From G963666895 sp963666895 (GTDB lineage: Bacteria; Desulfobacterota; Desulfovibrionia; Desulfovibrionales; Desulfovibrionaceae): a stretch of DNA of 64,000 bases. Location: positions 1-64,000 of the forward strand of contig CAXXNS010000009.1 of assembly GCA_963666895.2 (NCBI GenBank). The letters are read 5' to 3'. Made by a program: the position numbers and the translations under genes. How positions within the stretch are numbered: position 1 is the first letter of the stretch; each line of letters opens with the position of its first letter. Under the pieces are notes generated by a model. It was given only the letters and a program-made list of their open reading frames with translations. It was not told the DNA's origin and ran no database searches. Shown piece by piece: positions 16,131-24,352 of this stretch.

Positions 16131-17165
16131 CTACTTGAGCTTGACGTTGCCCACGCACTCGTCGTTGACGAACACGTTGGCGTAGAGCCTGACTCCCGCG
16201 TCCTTCAGCTTGAACGGGGCCACGATGACCGGCCAGGAGTCCGGCGCGGCGTAGACCGCGTCCAGGGTGGCCTGCCTGTTCTTGAAGTCCTTCTTGCCCG
16301 GGCTCGTGGAGAAGCCCACCTCGATGGCCGAGAAGGGGGACACCTGGTCCATGAAGTAGACGAAGATCACGAAGTTGCCATCCTTGCGGGCCTCGCTGTC
16401 CAGCCTTTCCGGGGGCACGGCGGCCGCGCGCACGGCCTCCAGGCTGCCGAATCCATGCTTGAAGCGCTCCCCGCCGGACCTGACCACGCCTTCAGGTACG
16501 ACGTACAACTCGAATCGGACCTTGGACGGATACAGGGTCACGCTGCGCATGGACTTGATCTCGATGATCTCCATATCCTTGGCCAGGGTCTTGGCCGTGC
16601 CCGGGCCGAGCAGGCCGTCCGCGGCCAGGCCCTTGTCCTGCTGGTAGCCGGTCACGGCCTTGCGGGTGTCGTCCTTGAACCCGGCGTCGGCCGCGGTCAT
16701 GACCGCCTTGTAGTCCTGTTGCAGAAGCATGGTCAGTTGTTCGGTCTCGCCTATGGAGGGCGGGCGCGTTGTGTACTCGACCCTGTCCGCCACCAAGGCC
16801 GTCCGGCCCAGGGCGTCGCTTCGTTGGCTCAGAACATCCACCATCTGGGTGCCGGGGATGGTTCCCGCGCCTACGGCCACGCCCTCCTTGCCCACGGTGA
16901 ACCCGGGTTCCAGGGGTTTGAGCTGGGTGCGGGCGCCCTGGGCCAGGACCAGTGTCGGCCCGGTGAACTCCTGTCCGCTGCGGGCCAGGTCCATGGCGAA
17001 GACGATCAGGTTCTGGTCCGGGGTCAGTGTGCCGGGGGTGGTCGGCGCGGGCTGGTAGGCTTTGACCGGGGGAGTCTTGACGGAGGATGTTCCCATGGTC
17101 TCGACGCACCCTGTGACGGCCAGGACGAAAACGGCAAGCGATACATATCGTATGAAATGGCGCAT
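16131..17165 (-). CDS. Lipoprotein with peptidoglycan-binding-like domain
   Basis: A 344-residue predicted lipoprotein; the lipobox is LAVTGC with Cys at about residue 20. A segment near 163-190 (DDTRKAVTGYQQDKGLAADG and the LLGPGT that follows) resembles a PG_binding_1 fold. The rest is beta-rich with no enzyme motif. It may link the envelope to murein. The gene starts 14 bases after the glycine-rich exported protein gene, suggesting a two-gene unit. Confidence 0.7.
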   Translation of the reverse strand: MRHFIRYVSLAVFVLAVTGCVETMGTSSVKTPPVKAYQPAPTTPGTLTPDQNLIVFAMDLARSGQEFTGPTLVLAQGARTQLKPLEPGFTVGKEGVAVGAGTIPGTQMVDVLSQRSDALGRTALVADRVEYTTRPPSIGETEQLTMLLQQDYKAVMTAADAGFKDDTRKAVTGYQQDKGLAADGLLGPGTAKTLAKDMEIIEIKSMRSVTLYPSKVRFELYVVPEGVVRSGGERFKHGFGSLEAVRAAAVPPERLDSEARKDGNFVIFVYFMDQVSPFSAIEVGFSTSPGKKDFKNRQATLDAVYAAPDSWPVIVAPFKLKDAGVRLYANVFVNDECVGNVKLK

Positions 17166-17179
17166 GGCTGTTTTTCCTG

Positions 17180-17686
17180 CTAGGAAGGGTTGTTCATTCG
17201 GCTCTTCATGCCGATGAAGATCACTTTGGCGATTGCAACGGCCTGACTCGGCTTGATCTTGCCGGCCTCGATCAAACTTTCCAGGATCATGCAGATGTAG
17301 GCGACCTGGGGGGGCGCCTTGCCGTTCCAGGCGGTTCTGGAGATGGCGATGGACATTGCCATCTCCTCAGCCAGGGTGCTGGTGTCGAACCCCTCGTTCC
17401 TCTCCGCGTCCCATTTGTCGGCTGCCGCTTGCGCGGAGCGCGAGTCGTGGATGCCTGAGGAGTATTGGGTATAGATTCCGGCCATTCCGTTGTTGAACGA
17501 AGCTCCGGTGGTGGTGGTGCCGAAGCTGCCGATGGACGTGCCGCCGGAGCCCCCACCGCCACCGCCACCGCCACCGCCGCCGCCCCCGCCGTGGGGCAGG
17601 GCCGGGGTGGCCAGCAGCAGGATGCAGAACATGACCACGAGGATTTTCGCCACGGTTCGAACCTGGGAAGAAGTTGATTGCGACAC
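17180..17686 (-). CDS. Exported glycine-rich protein of unknown function
   Basis: A 168-residue protein starting at a GTG with GGAGG upstream. A signal peptide (about 14-32, ILVVMFCILLLATPALP) is followed at once by a run of fourteen glycines. A mixed helical C-terminal half (about 85-168) has no motif I recognise. The glycine run is encoded by a near-perfect alternating GGC/GGT repeat, so its length may vary between strains. It precedes the lipoprotein gene at 17165. Confidence 0.6.
   Translation of the reverse strand: MSQSTSSQVRTVAKILVVMFCILLLATPALPHGGGGGGGGGGGGGGSGGTSIGSFGTTTTGASFNNGMAGIYTQYSSGIHDSRSAQAAADKWDAERNEGFDTSTLAEEMAMSIAISRTAWNGKAPPQVAYICMILESLIEAGKIKPSQAVAIAKVIFIGMKSRMNNPS
17549..17590 (-). 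repeat. GGC/GGT trinucleotide repeat encoding 14 glycines
   Basis: Fourteen consecutive glycine codons, mostly alternating GGT and GGC, lie just after the signal peptide of the exported protein. A unit length of three means length changes stay in frame. Confidence 0.9.
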
Positions 17687-17876
17687 GGCAAGTCCTCCAG
17701 ACTAAAGATCTAGTTAACGGATATAACCCCACATTAATCAAGGGGAAACAATTTGGTCAAGTATTATGGATTTCTTGCCCGGTCTCTTGCCAGGTATGGC
17801 ATTCAGGAACATGCGGGAGTGTCGGCCGCAGCCTGTTCTGTTGCTTTTTTTCATGTATGGGTGTGATAGTCCGCGC

Positions 17877-19130
17877 ATGGGCAAGCACGACCACCCCGTC
17901 TCCGTGATCATCCCCGCCTGGAACAATTGGACGCTGACGCGCCCGTGCCTGGAAAGTCTGGCCGCCAACACCCCGGAGATTCCCCTGCAGGTCGTGCTGG
18001 TGGACAACGGCTCCACGGACGCCACCCCGAAGGACGCGCCGTCCCTGGGCCGGGCCCTGTTTGGGGAGCGCTTCGTGTTCGTGCGCCTGGAGGGGAACCT
18101 CGGTTTCGCCAGGGCCTGCAACCAGGGAGCCTGGAACAGTTCGGCCGACTACCTGTTTTTCCTGAACAACGACACCACGGTGGAGCCGGGCTGGCTGCCT
18201 CCCCTGATCCGGGAGCTGGAGGCGGACAGGCGTCTGGCCGGCGTGGGCCCGCTCCTGCTCTTTCCCGAGGACGGGGGCCCCCGGTCCGGCCGGGTCCAGC
18301 ACCTGGGCATCACCGTGACCCCCGGTCCGGAGTTCCGCCATCTGTACGAGATGTTCCCGGCCGATCACCCGGCCGTGCGCAGGCGCAAGCGGCTGAGCGT
18401 GCTGACCGCGGCCGCGTTTTTGGTCCGGGCCAACCTCTTTGCGGCCGAGGGCGGATTCTTCGAGGGCTTCGTCAACGGCATGGAGGACGTGGACCTGTGC
18501 TGCCGCATCGGCGCCAAGGGGGGGTATTTCACGGTCGTCCCGGACAGCGTGGTCCACCACCACACCAACAAGACCCCGGGCCGGTTCGAGCGCGAGCAGG
18601 AAAACTTCACCTTGCTCCGCCGCCGTTGCCGGGACGTTGTCGAGGATTACGGGGCCATGCTCGCCGCAGACGGGTTCGAGCCGGCGTTCACCCCCTGGCT
18701 GGAACTCATCGCCACCCTCCCGGCGGCCCGGTGCGAGGAATTGGAGCGGTCCTATCAAGAGCAGCCGACCATGGAACACCTGCGTTCCCTGATCCGCCAG
18801 GAGCCCCTGTGGGACGCGGGATACGCCTACCTGACCCGGGAGGCCGCGGCCCTCGGCAATGCGTCCGAGGCGATTCCGGCGGCCTATTTGCGCACGGTCC
18901 TCTGCCCCGGTCTGGAGTCCTATCAGGAATACAAAAATATTCTTTTCAGGGTCGACCAATCCGGCCTGGCCGCAAAGACCGAATCCCTGCTGGCGGCCAT
19001 TCGGAAATTCATGAGCGATCCTGTCGGGCTGGCCCGCAGGGCCGCGGACATCGGCCGCTCCACGCGGGAGCCGTCCATCATGGCTGCGCTGGAACTGTGG
19101 CGGAAGGGCTCGCCCGCGGGTGCGGATTGA
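17877..19130 (+). CDS. Family 2 glycosyltransferase
   Basis: About 417 residues from the ATG at 17877 (MGKHDHPVSVIIPAWNN). GT-A motifs are VDNGSTD near the N-terminus and FLNNDTTVEPG holding the metal-binding acidic pair; GGFFEGFVNGMEDVDLCCR has the acceptor-site ED. This resembles rhamnosyltransferase-type and tandem glycosyltransferases that build surface polysaccharide or glycosylate flagellin. The start is uncertain: in-frame ATGs exist upstream back to 17766, but none has a good ribosome site. It is a single gene convergent with the HD-GYP gene. Confidence 0.8.
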   Translation: MGKHDHPVSVIIPAWNNWTLTRPCLESLAANTPEIPLQVVLVDNGSTDATPKDAPSLGRALFGERFVFVRLEGNLGFARACNQGAWNSSADYLFFLNNDTTVEPGWLPPLIRELEADRRLAGVGPLLLFPEDGGPRSGRVQHLGITVTPGPEFRHLYEMFPADHPAVRRRKRLSVLTAAAFLVRANLFAAEGGFFEGFVNGMEDVDLCCRIGAKGGYFTVVPDSVVHHHTNKTPGRFEREQENFTLLRRRCRDVVEDYGAMLAADGFEPAFTPWLELIATLPAARCEELERSYQEQPTMEHLRSLIRQEPLWDAGYAYLTREAAALGNASEAIPAAYLRTVLCPGLESYQEYKNILFRVDQSGLAAKTESLLAAIRKFMSDPVGLARRAADIGRSTREPSIMAALELWRKGSPAGAD

Positions 19131-19140
19131 GCCGGGGCGG

Positions 19141-20334
19141 TCAGGGCAGGAAAAGCTCGATGTCGATCTTCAGGTCGCGGGGGTTGATGCACTCGTCTAC
19201 CTTGATCTCGCCCCGGGCCTCGGAGAGGTTCACGGTCTGGGGCAGGATGGACCGCAGTTTCTTGTCATAGACGATCTTCACCGTGGGCCGGGTGGACTTG
19301 GACTCGGAGAAATCCGTGATCACGCCGTGGCGTCCGTCGCTCAGCCGCACGAAGCTGCCCACGGGATAGACCCCGATGAAGCGGATGAAGGAGTCCAGGC
19401 ATTCGGGGCAGTGCTTCTTGCCCCGGTCGTGGTACAGGCAGCGTAACGCCTCCAGCGGGGACATGGCCCGCCGGTAGGTGCGGTAGCTGATCAGGGCGTC
19501 GTAGATGTCGCAGACGGACAGGTGCTTGGCCATGGGGCTGATGTCCGGGCCGTTGACGCCGCGCGGGTAGCCCGAACCGTCCTCGTTCTCGTGGTGCTCG
19601 ATCACGGCCCGGAGCACCGAGTTGGGCAGGCCGCCCGCTTCCTTGAGTATGGCGCACCCGTCCAGGGGGTGGCGCTTGACGATCTCGAACTCCGCGGTGG
19701 TCAGCTTGCCCGGCTTGTTCATGATGGCGTCGGGCAGGTGGACCTTGCCCACGTCGTGGAACAGCCCGGCCAGGACCATCTGCTGGACCTCGGCCTCGGG
19801 CAGGGAACGCCAGCGGGCGAATGCGGCCACCAGGAAGGCGGTGTTCACGCTGTGGTTGGTGAGCCAGCCGTGGGAACGGACCACGGCCAGGCTGGTGGCG
19901 GCGCGGTGGCTGCGGCCCGCGGTGTCGGTGATCTCCTGGGCCACGGGCTCGGCCTGGCTGGGGTCCAGGGGCTGGCGGTCGCGGACGCGGGCCAGGAACT
20001 GGCTTGTGAAGTCCAGGGCCCGGTTGTACACCTTGCGCGCCTGGGTCAGTTCCTCGCCGAAGGCCACCTCGGGGACCGGGTAGGTGTGCTCGTCCGGATT
20101 GACCTGGAACAGGGTTTCCGCGGTCTCGTCGTCCGGGGAGATGTGGGTGTCCAGACCCTTTCTGGTGTCGATGGTGACCGAGTAGGCTTCGTTGATGATG
20201 GACTCGATGTCCGTGTCTTCCTCAACGAATCGGTTGGGTTCGACACGGGGCGACTGGTAGGAGCCGTCGCCATATTCCACCAGGAACATGCCCTTTTTTA
20301 GGTGCCTGGCGGGGATGCGTTTGAGTCCTGACAT
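19141..20334 (-). CDS. HD-GYP domain phosphodiesterase with DUF3391-like N-terminus
   Basis: A 397-residue protein. An N-terminal region (LKKGMFLVEYGDG) resembles DUF3391, a domain often fused to HD-GYP. The HD-GYP core has NHSVNTAF, the metal site in LFHDVGKVHLPD, HHENEDGSGYPRG with an intact GYP, and a C-terminal tail ending in a PilZ-like beta segment. It should hydrolyse cyclic di-GMP. It is divergent from the receiver-PP2C gene, sharing a 228-base control region. Confidence 0.88.
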   Translation of the reverse strand: MSGLKRIPARHLKKGMFLVEYGDGSYQSPRVEPNRFVEEDTDIESIINEAYSVTIDTRKGLDTHISPDDETAETLFQVNPDEHTYPVPEVAFGEELTQARKVYNRALDFTSQFLARVRDRQPLDPSQAEPVAQEITDTAGRSHRAATSLAVVRSHGWLTNHSVNTAFLVAAFARWRSLPEAEVQQMVLAGLFHDVGKVHLPDAIMNKPGKLTTAEFEIVKRHPLDGCAILKEAGGLPNSVLRAVIEHHENEDGSGYPRGVNGPDISPMAKHLSVCDIYDALISYRTYRRAMSPLEALRCLYHDRGKKHCPECLDSFIRFIGVYPVGSFVRLSDGRHGVITDFSESKSTRPTVKIVYDKKLRSILPQTVNLSEARGEIKVDECINPRDLKIDIELFLP

Positions 20335-20562
20335 GTTTTATTCTAAAGTTTTTTTAGATTTTTGCTCAACTTGCCCATCTCCCATTGGGAAGTCAAGGGG
20401 GTCGGACTGTAAAAAATGCAGAAATAGCCATTGTTGCGACCGGATTGTCCTGCAAGAGCGATCAGGTTAGAAAAGCTTCAACAGGGTGGCTTTTTGTTAT
20501 TTTTTTGGTATATTCCCTGTATTGAATCATTGCGTACTTTCGTGCCTATGGAAAAAGGAAAC

Positions 20563-21675
20563 ATGGATACACCCAATACCGTCCTGGTCGTTGATGACGA
20601 ACACGTCAATTTTCACGTTCTGGAAGGCATCCTCGGCAAGGCCGGATACAAGGTTCTGACCGCCAGCAGCGGGCCGAAGGGGTTCGACCTGGCCGTGGAA
20701 CACCAGCCGGACGTCATCCTGCTGGACGTCATGATGCCGGACGAGTCCGGGTTCGACACCTGCCTGAAGCTCAAGCAGAACCCGCAGACCGCGGACATCC
20801 CGGTCATCTTCCTGACCTGTCTGGACGACGTGACCAACAAGATCACCGGCCTCAACCTGGGCGCGGTGGATTACGTGACCAAGCCTTTCCACGCCAACGA
20901 AGTCCTGGCCCGCATCAAGGCCCACCTCGGGTTCAAGCGCCGCCAGCAGGACATCATCGACGCCCAGGCCGACCGGCTGGGGCAGATCCGCACGGCCCAG
21001 CGTTCCATCCTGGTCGATCCGGACGAGGTGCCTGAGGCCAAGTTCGGCGTCCGCTTCGTGCCCGTGGTGGAGGTGGGGGGCGACTTTTACGACGTCATCT
21101 CCCTGGGCGGGGCCCGGACCGGCTATTTTGTGGCCGACGTGTCCGGGCATGACATGGGGGCCGGGTTCGTGACCTCTTCGCTCAAGGCCTTGTTCCGACA
21201 GAACGCCGGGCCCGACAAGGAGCCCGAGCAGACCCTGCGGGACATCAACTCCGTGCTCAAGGTCATCACCCCGCCGGAGATGTACCTCACGGCCACCTAC
21301 GTGGTCATCGACCGGGACTCCGGCCGGGCGCGGCTGGCCTCGGCCGGGCATCCGCCCGTGGTCCGCGTGTCCGGGGAGGGGGCGTCGGTGCTGGGGCTGG
21401 CCGGGGATGTCATCGGCATGTACCAGGACGTGGAGTTCGGTGTGGCCGATCTGGACGTGGCTGCCGGGGAGCGCCTGTTTTTGTTCACGGACGGTTTGCT
21501 GGAGAGCAAGTCCGGCATGCTGTCCTCGGTTGCCGGGAACCTCGAGCGGTTGTGCGGGGCCGGGTGCGAGACCAAGTCCAGGCCCCTGGGCGAGGCCGTG
21601 CAAGTCATGCTCGACAGCATGCTGAACGGCAACGTCCCGGGCGACGACGTGGTTCTGATGGGGGTGGAAGTGTGA
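20563..21675 (+). CDS. Response regulator with SpoIIE-type PP2C phosphatase
   Basis: A 370-residue protein from the ATG at 20563 (AAAGGA six bases upstream). The receiver domain has the acidic DDE pair and the phospho-acceptor D55 in LLDVMMP; the C-terminal phosphatase has GGDFYDV, VADVSGHDMG and the late GDDVVLMG metal site. This is the RsbU/RssB-like architecture: an input signal through the receiver controls dephosphorylation of a STAS anti-anti-sigma protein. Its stop overlaps the GTG start of the anti-sigma ATPase gene. It is the head of a four-gene partner-switching set. Confidence 0.9.
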   Translation: MDTPNTVLVVDDEHVNFHVLEGILGKAGYKVLTASSGPKGFDLAVEHQPDVILLDVMMPDESGFDTCLKLKQNPQTADIPVIFLTCLDDVTNKITGLNLGAVDYVTKPFHANEVLARIKAHLGFKRRQQDIIDAQADRLGQIRTAQRSILVDPDEVPEAKFGVRFVPVVEVGGDFYDVISLGGARTGYFVADVSGHDMGAGFVTSSLKALFRQNAGPDKEPEQTLRDINSVLKVITPPEMYLTATYVVIDRDSGRARLASAGHPPVVRVSGEGASVLGLAGDVIGMYQDVEFGVADLDVAAGERLFLFTDGLLESKSGMLSSVAGNLERLCGAGCETKSRPLGEAVQVMLDSMLNGNVPGDDVVLMGVEV

Positions 21676-22091
21676 AGCGGTTCCACAAGACCGAGGAGCC
21701 CGGCGCCCTTTGCCTGGAGTTCCCGCCGTCCATGGATATGGTGGACCGGGCGGGCGAGGCGGTGCGCGGCTTTTTGCGCGGGCGGAACCTGGACAAGCAC
21801 GTGTTCGAGTTGGGCCTCATGTCCCGGGAGGCCATCTGCAACGCGGTCATCCACGGCTGCGGCCTGTCCCCGGCCCGGCTGGTGCGGTATGAGCTTCGCG
21901 TGGACAAAGGCTGGGCCACCATCTCGGTGGTGGACCAGGGGGACGGCTGGAATTGGCGAAACCATGACTATTCCCTGCCCGCGGAAGACAGCGTGGGCGG
22001 CCGGGGGTTGTTCATCATCCGGGCCTACTCGGATGAAATGGGGTTCAACAACAAGGGCAACGAGATCACGATTCGCAAACGGATCGCATGA
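21672..22091 (+). CDS. Anti-sigma factor-like serine kinase (RsbW type ATPase)
   Basis: A 139-residue GHKL ATPase. The N box is SREAICNAVIHG, the G1 box VVDQGDGW and the G2 box GGRGLFI. Such proteins bind and inhibit a sigma factor or other target and phosphorylate a STAS partner. It starts at a GTG inside the preceding gene's stop (four-base overlap), which fixes the start and couples translation. No sigma factor gene is in the window, so its target is open. Confidence 0.88.
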   Translation: MKRFHKTEEPGALCLEFPPSMDMVDRAGEAVRGFLRGRNLDKHVFELGLMSREAICNAVIHGCGLSPARLVRYELRVDKGWATISVVDQGDGWNWRNHDYSLPAEDSVGGRGLFIIRAYSDEMGFNNKGNEITIRKRIA

Positions 22092-22103
22092 CAGGGAGGG
22101 CGC

Positions 22104-22412
22104 ATGAACATTGACGCCAAACGTGATGGAGAGACGGTGACGGTGGTCGTGGACAAGAGTATCTCCGCCTCGGACGTGGAGATGTTCAAGCAGGAGTTCA
22201 AGGGGTTCATGGCCGACGGGGTCAAGAACATCACCCTGGACTGCGGCCAGGTGGAGATCATCGACTCCATCGGTATCGGGCTCCTGGTGGCCACCCACAA
22301 TTCCCTCAAGTCGGGCGGTGGGCAGCTGGAGATCATCAAGGCCCCGGAGGACGTTCACAGGCTGTTGACCACCATGCGCCTGGACAAGCACTTCGCCATC
22401 ACGCCTGCTTGA
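22104..22412 (+). CDS. STAS domain anti-anti-sigma factor (RsbV type)
   Basis: A 102-residue single STAS domain, with the phosphorylated serine expected at S55 in IIDSIGIGLL. It should release the target of the upstream anti-sigma ATPase when unphosphorylated, and be reset by the PP2C domain of the first gene. It lies 12 bases after the ATPase gene and 10 before the Hpt gene. Confidence 0.9.
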   Translation: MNIDAKRDGETVTVVVDKSISASDVEMFKQEFKGFMADGVKNITLDCGQVEIIDSIGIGLLVATHNSLKSGGGQLEIIKAPEDVHRLLTTMRLDKHFAITPA

Positions 22413-22422
22413 GGAGGAAACA

Positions 22423-23550
22423 GTGTCCTTTGAATCCCCAGAACTGACCGATGGGTTCGTCGATGACTCCATGGAGCATCTGAACAACATCGAACAGAGC
22501 CTCCTGGACATCGAAGCCGCGGGCAAGGACGCGGACGAGGACATGATCAACGCCGTGTTCCGCGCCGCCCACTCCATCAAGGGCGGCGCCGGCATGCTCG
22601 GCTTCGACACCATCAAGGAGCTGGCCCACAAGCTGGAGAACGTTCTGCACATGATCCGTTCCGGGGAACTGGAGCCGGTCAAGGACATCATCGGCGTGCT
22701 CCTGGACGGCTTTGACCGTCTCAAGGAATTGGTTCTCAACATCAACGAGTCGGAAGGCATGCCCATCCAGGACCAGGTGGACAAGCTGGTGGCCGTGGTC
22801 ACGTCCGGGTTGCCCGAGGCGGACCAGGGTCTGGCCACCGCCCAGGCCACCGTGGACGTGGGCCCGGAGCGGGTCATGGAGGTGGACGCGGTCAGCCTGG
22901 ACCAGGCCCGGCGGGGCGGCAACAATATTTTTCTGCTGGAATACGACCTGATTCACGACTTCCAGGCCAAGGACAAGTATCCCTGGCAGGTTCTCAAGGG
23001 GATCGAGGACGCGGGCCGCATCGTGGATAGCAAGCTCGATTTTGCGGCCGTGGGGGACCTGGAGAGCGACTTCAGCAACCGTATCCCCCTGTACGTGCTC
23101 TACGCCACCATCCTGGAGGCCGAGCACCTCGGCGGCCTGGTGGGCCTGGACGAGAAGCGCATTACGCCCATCGAGGACGCCCGGGAGTCCGGTCGGGTGG
23201 CCGTGGCCGAGCAGCGGGTCTTCGGCTCCTTCGAGCTGGTGGTGGAGAACCAGATCGGGCGGGTGGCCCTGCCCGCCAAGGTCGGACGTTCGGACACGGC
23301 CGATTTCCAGGGCGTGCTGCGGGCCGGGCTGGAGCAATGCGCCGGCCTGGTGCTGGACTCCTCCGGCCTGGAGGAGGCGGACGTGTTTTTCTACCAATTG
23401 CTGTGCGCGGCCCTGCGGGACTTCACCGCCCAGGACAAGCCCTTCGGCCTGGTGGGCGACGTGGCCGAGTCCCTGCGCAACGAGGCCCAGGACATGGGCT
23501 TTGTGGCCGATGTGTGGCGCGGGCTGGGCGCCAGGGAGACCTTTTTCTGA
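22423..23550 (+). CDS. Hpt domain protein with C-terminal STAS-like region
   Basis: A 375-residue protein starting at GTG behind GGAGG. The N-terminal Hpt domain has H50 in AAHSIKGGAG; it looks like CheA P1, but no kinase domain follows. The C-terminal part (about 280-370; VALPAKVGRS, LVLDSSGL) resembles a STAS fold. This would let one protein meet both a phosphorelay (His) and the partner-switch set. It closes the four-gene unit and is followed by a terminator. Confidence 0.75.
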   Translation: MSFESPELTDGFVDDSMEHLNNIEQSLLDIEAAGKDADEDMINAVFRAAHSIKGGAGMLGFDTIKELAHKLENVLHMIRSGELEPVKDIIGVLLDGFDRLKELVLNINESEGMPIQDQVDKLVAVVTSGLPEADQGLATAQATVDVGPERVMEVDAVSLDQARRGGNNIFLLEYDLIHDFQAKDKYPWQVLKGIEDAGRIVDSKLDFAAVGDLESDFSNRIPLYVLYATILEAEHLGGLVGLDEKRITPIEDARESGRVAVAEQRVFGSFELVVENQIGRVALPAKVGRSDTADFQGVLRAGLEQCAGLVLDSSGLEEADVFFYQLLCAALRDFTAQDKPFGLVGDVAESLRNEAQDMGFVADVWRGLGARETFF

Positions 23551-23570
23551 TCCTTTTCCGTGACAACGCA

Positions 23571-23605
23571 ACAAGGGCCGGACGGTGATCGTCCGGCCCT
23601 TGTTT
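23571..23605. terminator. Terminator after the partner-switch operon
   Basis: ACAAGGGCCGGAC (23571-23583) pairs perfectly with GTCCGGCCCTTGT (23591-23603) and Ts follow. It lies between convergent genes and may work in both directions. Confidence 0.9.
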
Positions 23606-23625
23606 TATGCAAATCGAGGGAGGAG

Positions 23626-24342
23626 CTAGACCCTGGCCAGGACCACGGTGATGTTGTCCCGGCCGCCCGCGGACAGGGCCGCGTCCACCAGGGATCGAGC
23701 CATGCCGTCCAGGTCGGTCTTGTCGTCCAGGATGTCCGCGATCTGCTCGTCGGTCACGTAGCCGTGCAGGCCGTCGGAGCAGAGCAGCACCACGTCGCCG
23801 GGCACCAGGTCGAAGCAGCCGGTGTCCGGCTCGGCCCCGGGCGTTCCGGCGCACTGGTCCAGGACGTGGCGCATGGGATGGCGGCGCGCCTCCTCCCTGG
23901 TCAGGTCCCCGGCGTCCAGCAGCTCCTGGATGAAGCTGTGGTCCGTGCTGACCTGGCGCAGGCCGCCCTTGCCCAGGTGGTAGAGGCGGCTGTCGCCCAG
24001 GTTGACCCAGTGGGCTCGGCCGGGGCCCAGAAGCACGGCCACGGCCGTGGCGCCCAGGCCTTCCAGCTTCTGGTCGGCGCGGGCCTTTTCCAGGATGCGC
24101 TCTCCCGCTTTCACTGTCAGCCGGGCCAGGGTTTCCTCGGGGTCCGGGTCCGTATTGGGGCCGACATCCATCTTGTCCAGGGTGTTGATCACGGTTTCCG
24201 CGGCCAGGGCGCCCCCGGCCTCGCCGCCCATGCCGTCGGACAGCACCAGGAGGAGGTGGGCGGGATCGGGTTGGAATACGGCGTGGCGGTCCTGGTTTTC
24301 CGTGCGCACCAGGCCTATGTGGGTCAGGGCGGAGTGCTGCAT
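23626..24342 (-). CDS. PP2C-type serine/threonine phosphatase
   Basis: A 238-residue stand-alone PP2C. Metal-binding motifs are visible: NQDRHAV, LSDGMGGEAGG, GDSRLY, LCSDGL and GGRDNITVV. It removes phosphate from serine and threonine and is the natural partner of a Hanks-type kinase. It lies 10 bases after the PilZ-cNMP-kinase gene, so the pair is very likely co-transcribed and counteracting. Confidence 0.93.
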   Translation of the reverse strand: MQHSALTHIGLVRTENQDRHAVFQPDPAHLLLVLSDGMGGEAGGALAAETVINTLDKMDVGPNTDPDPEETLARLTVKAGERILEKARADQKLEGLGATAVAVLLGPGRAHWVNLGDSRLYHLGKGGLRQVSTDHSFIQELLDAGDLTREEARRHPMRHVLDQCAGTPGAEPDTGCFDLVPGDVVLLCSDGLHGYVTDEQIADILDDKTDLDGMARSLVDAALSAGGRDNITVVLARV

Positions 24343-24352
24343 GCGGAACTTC

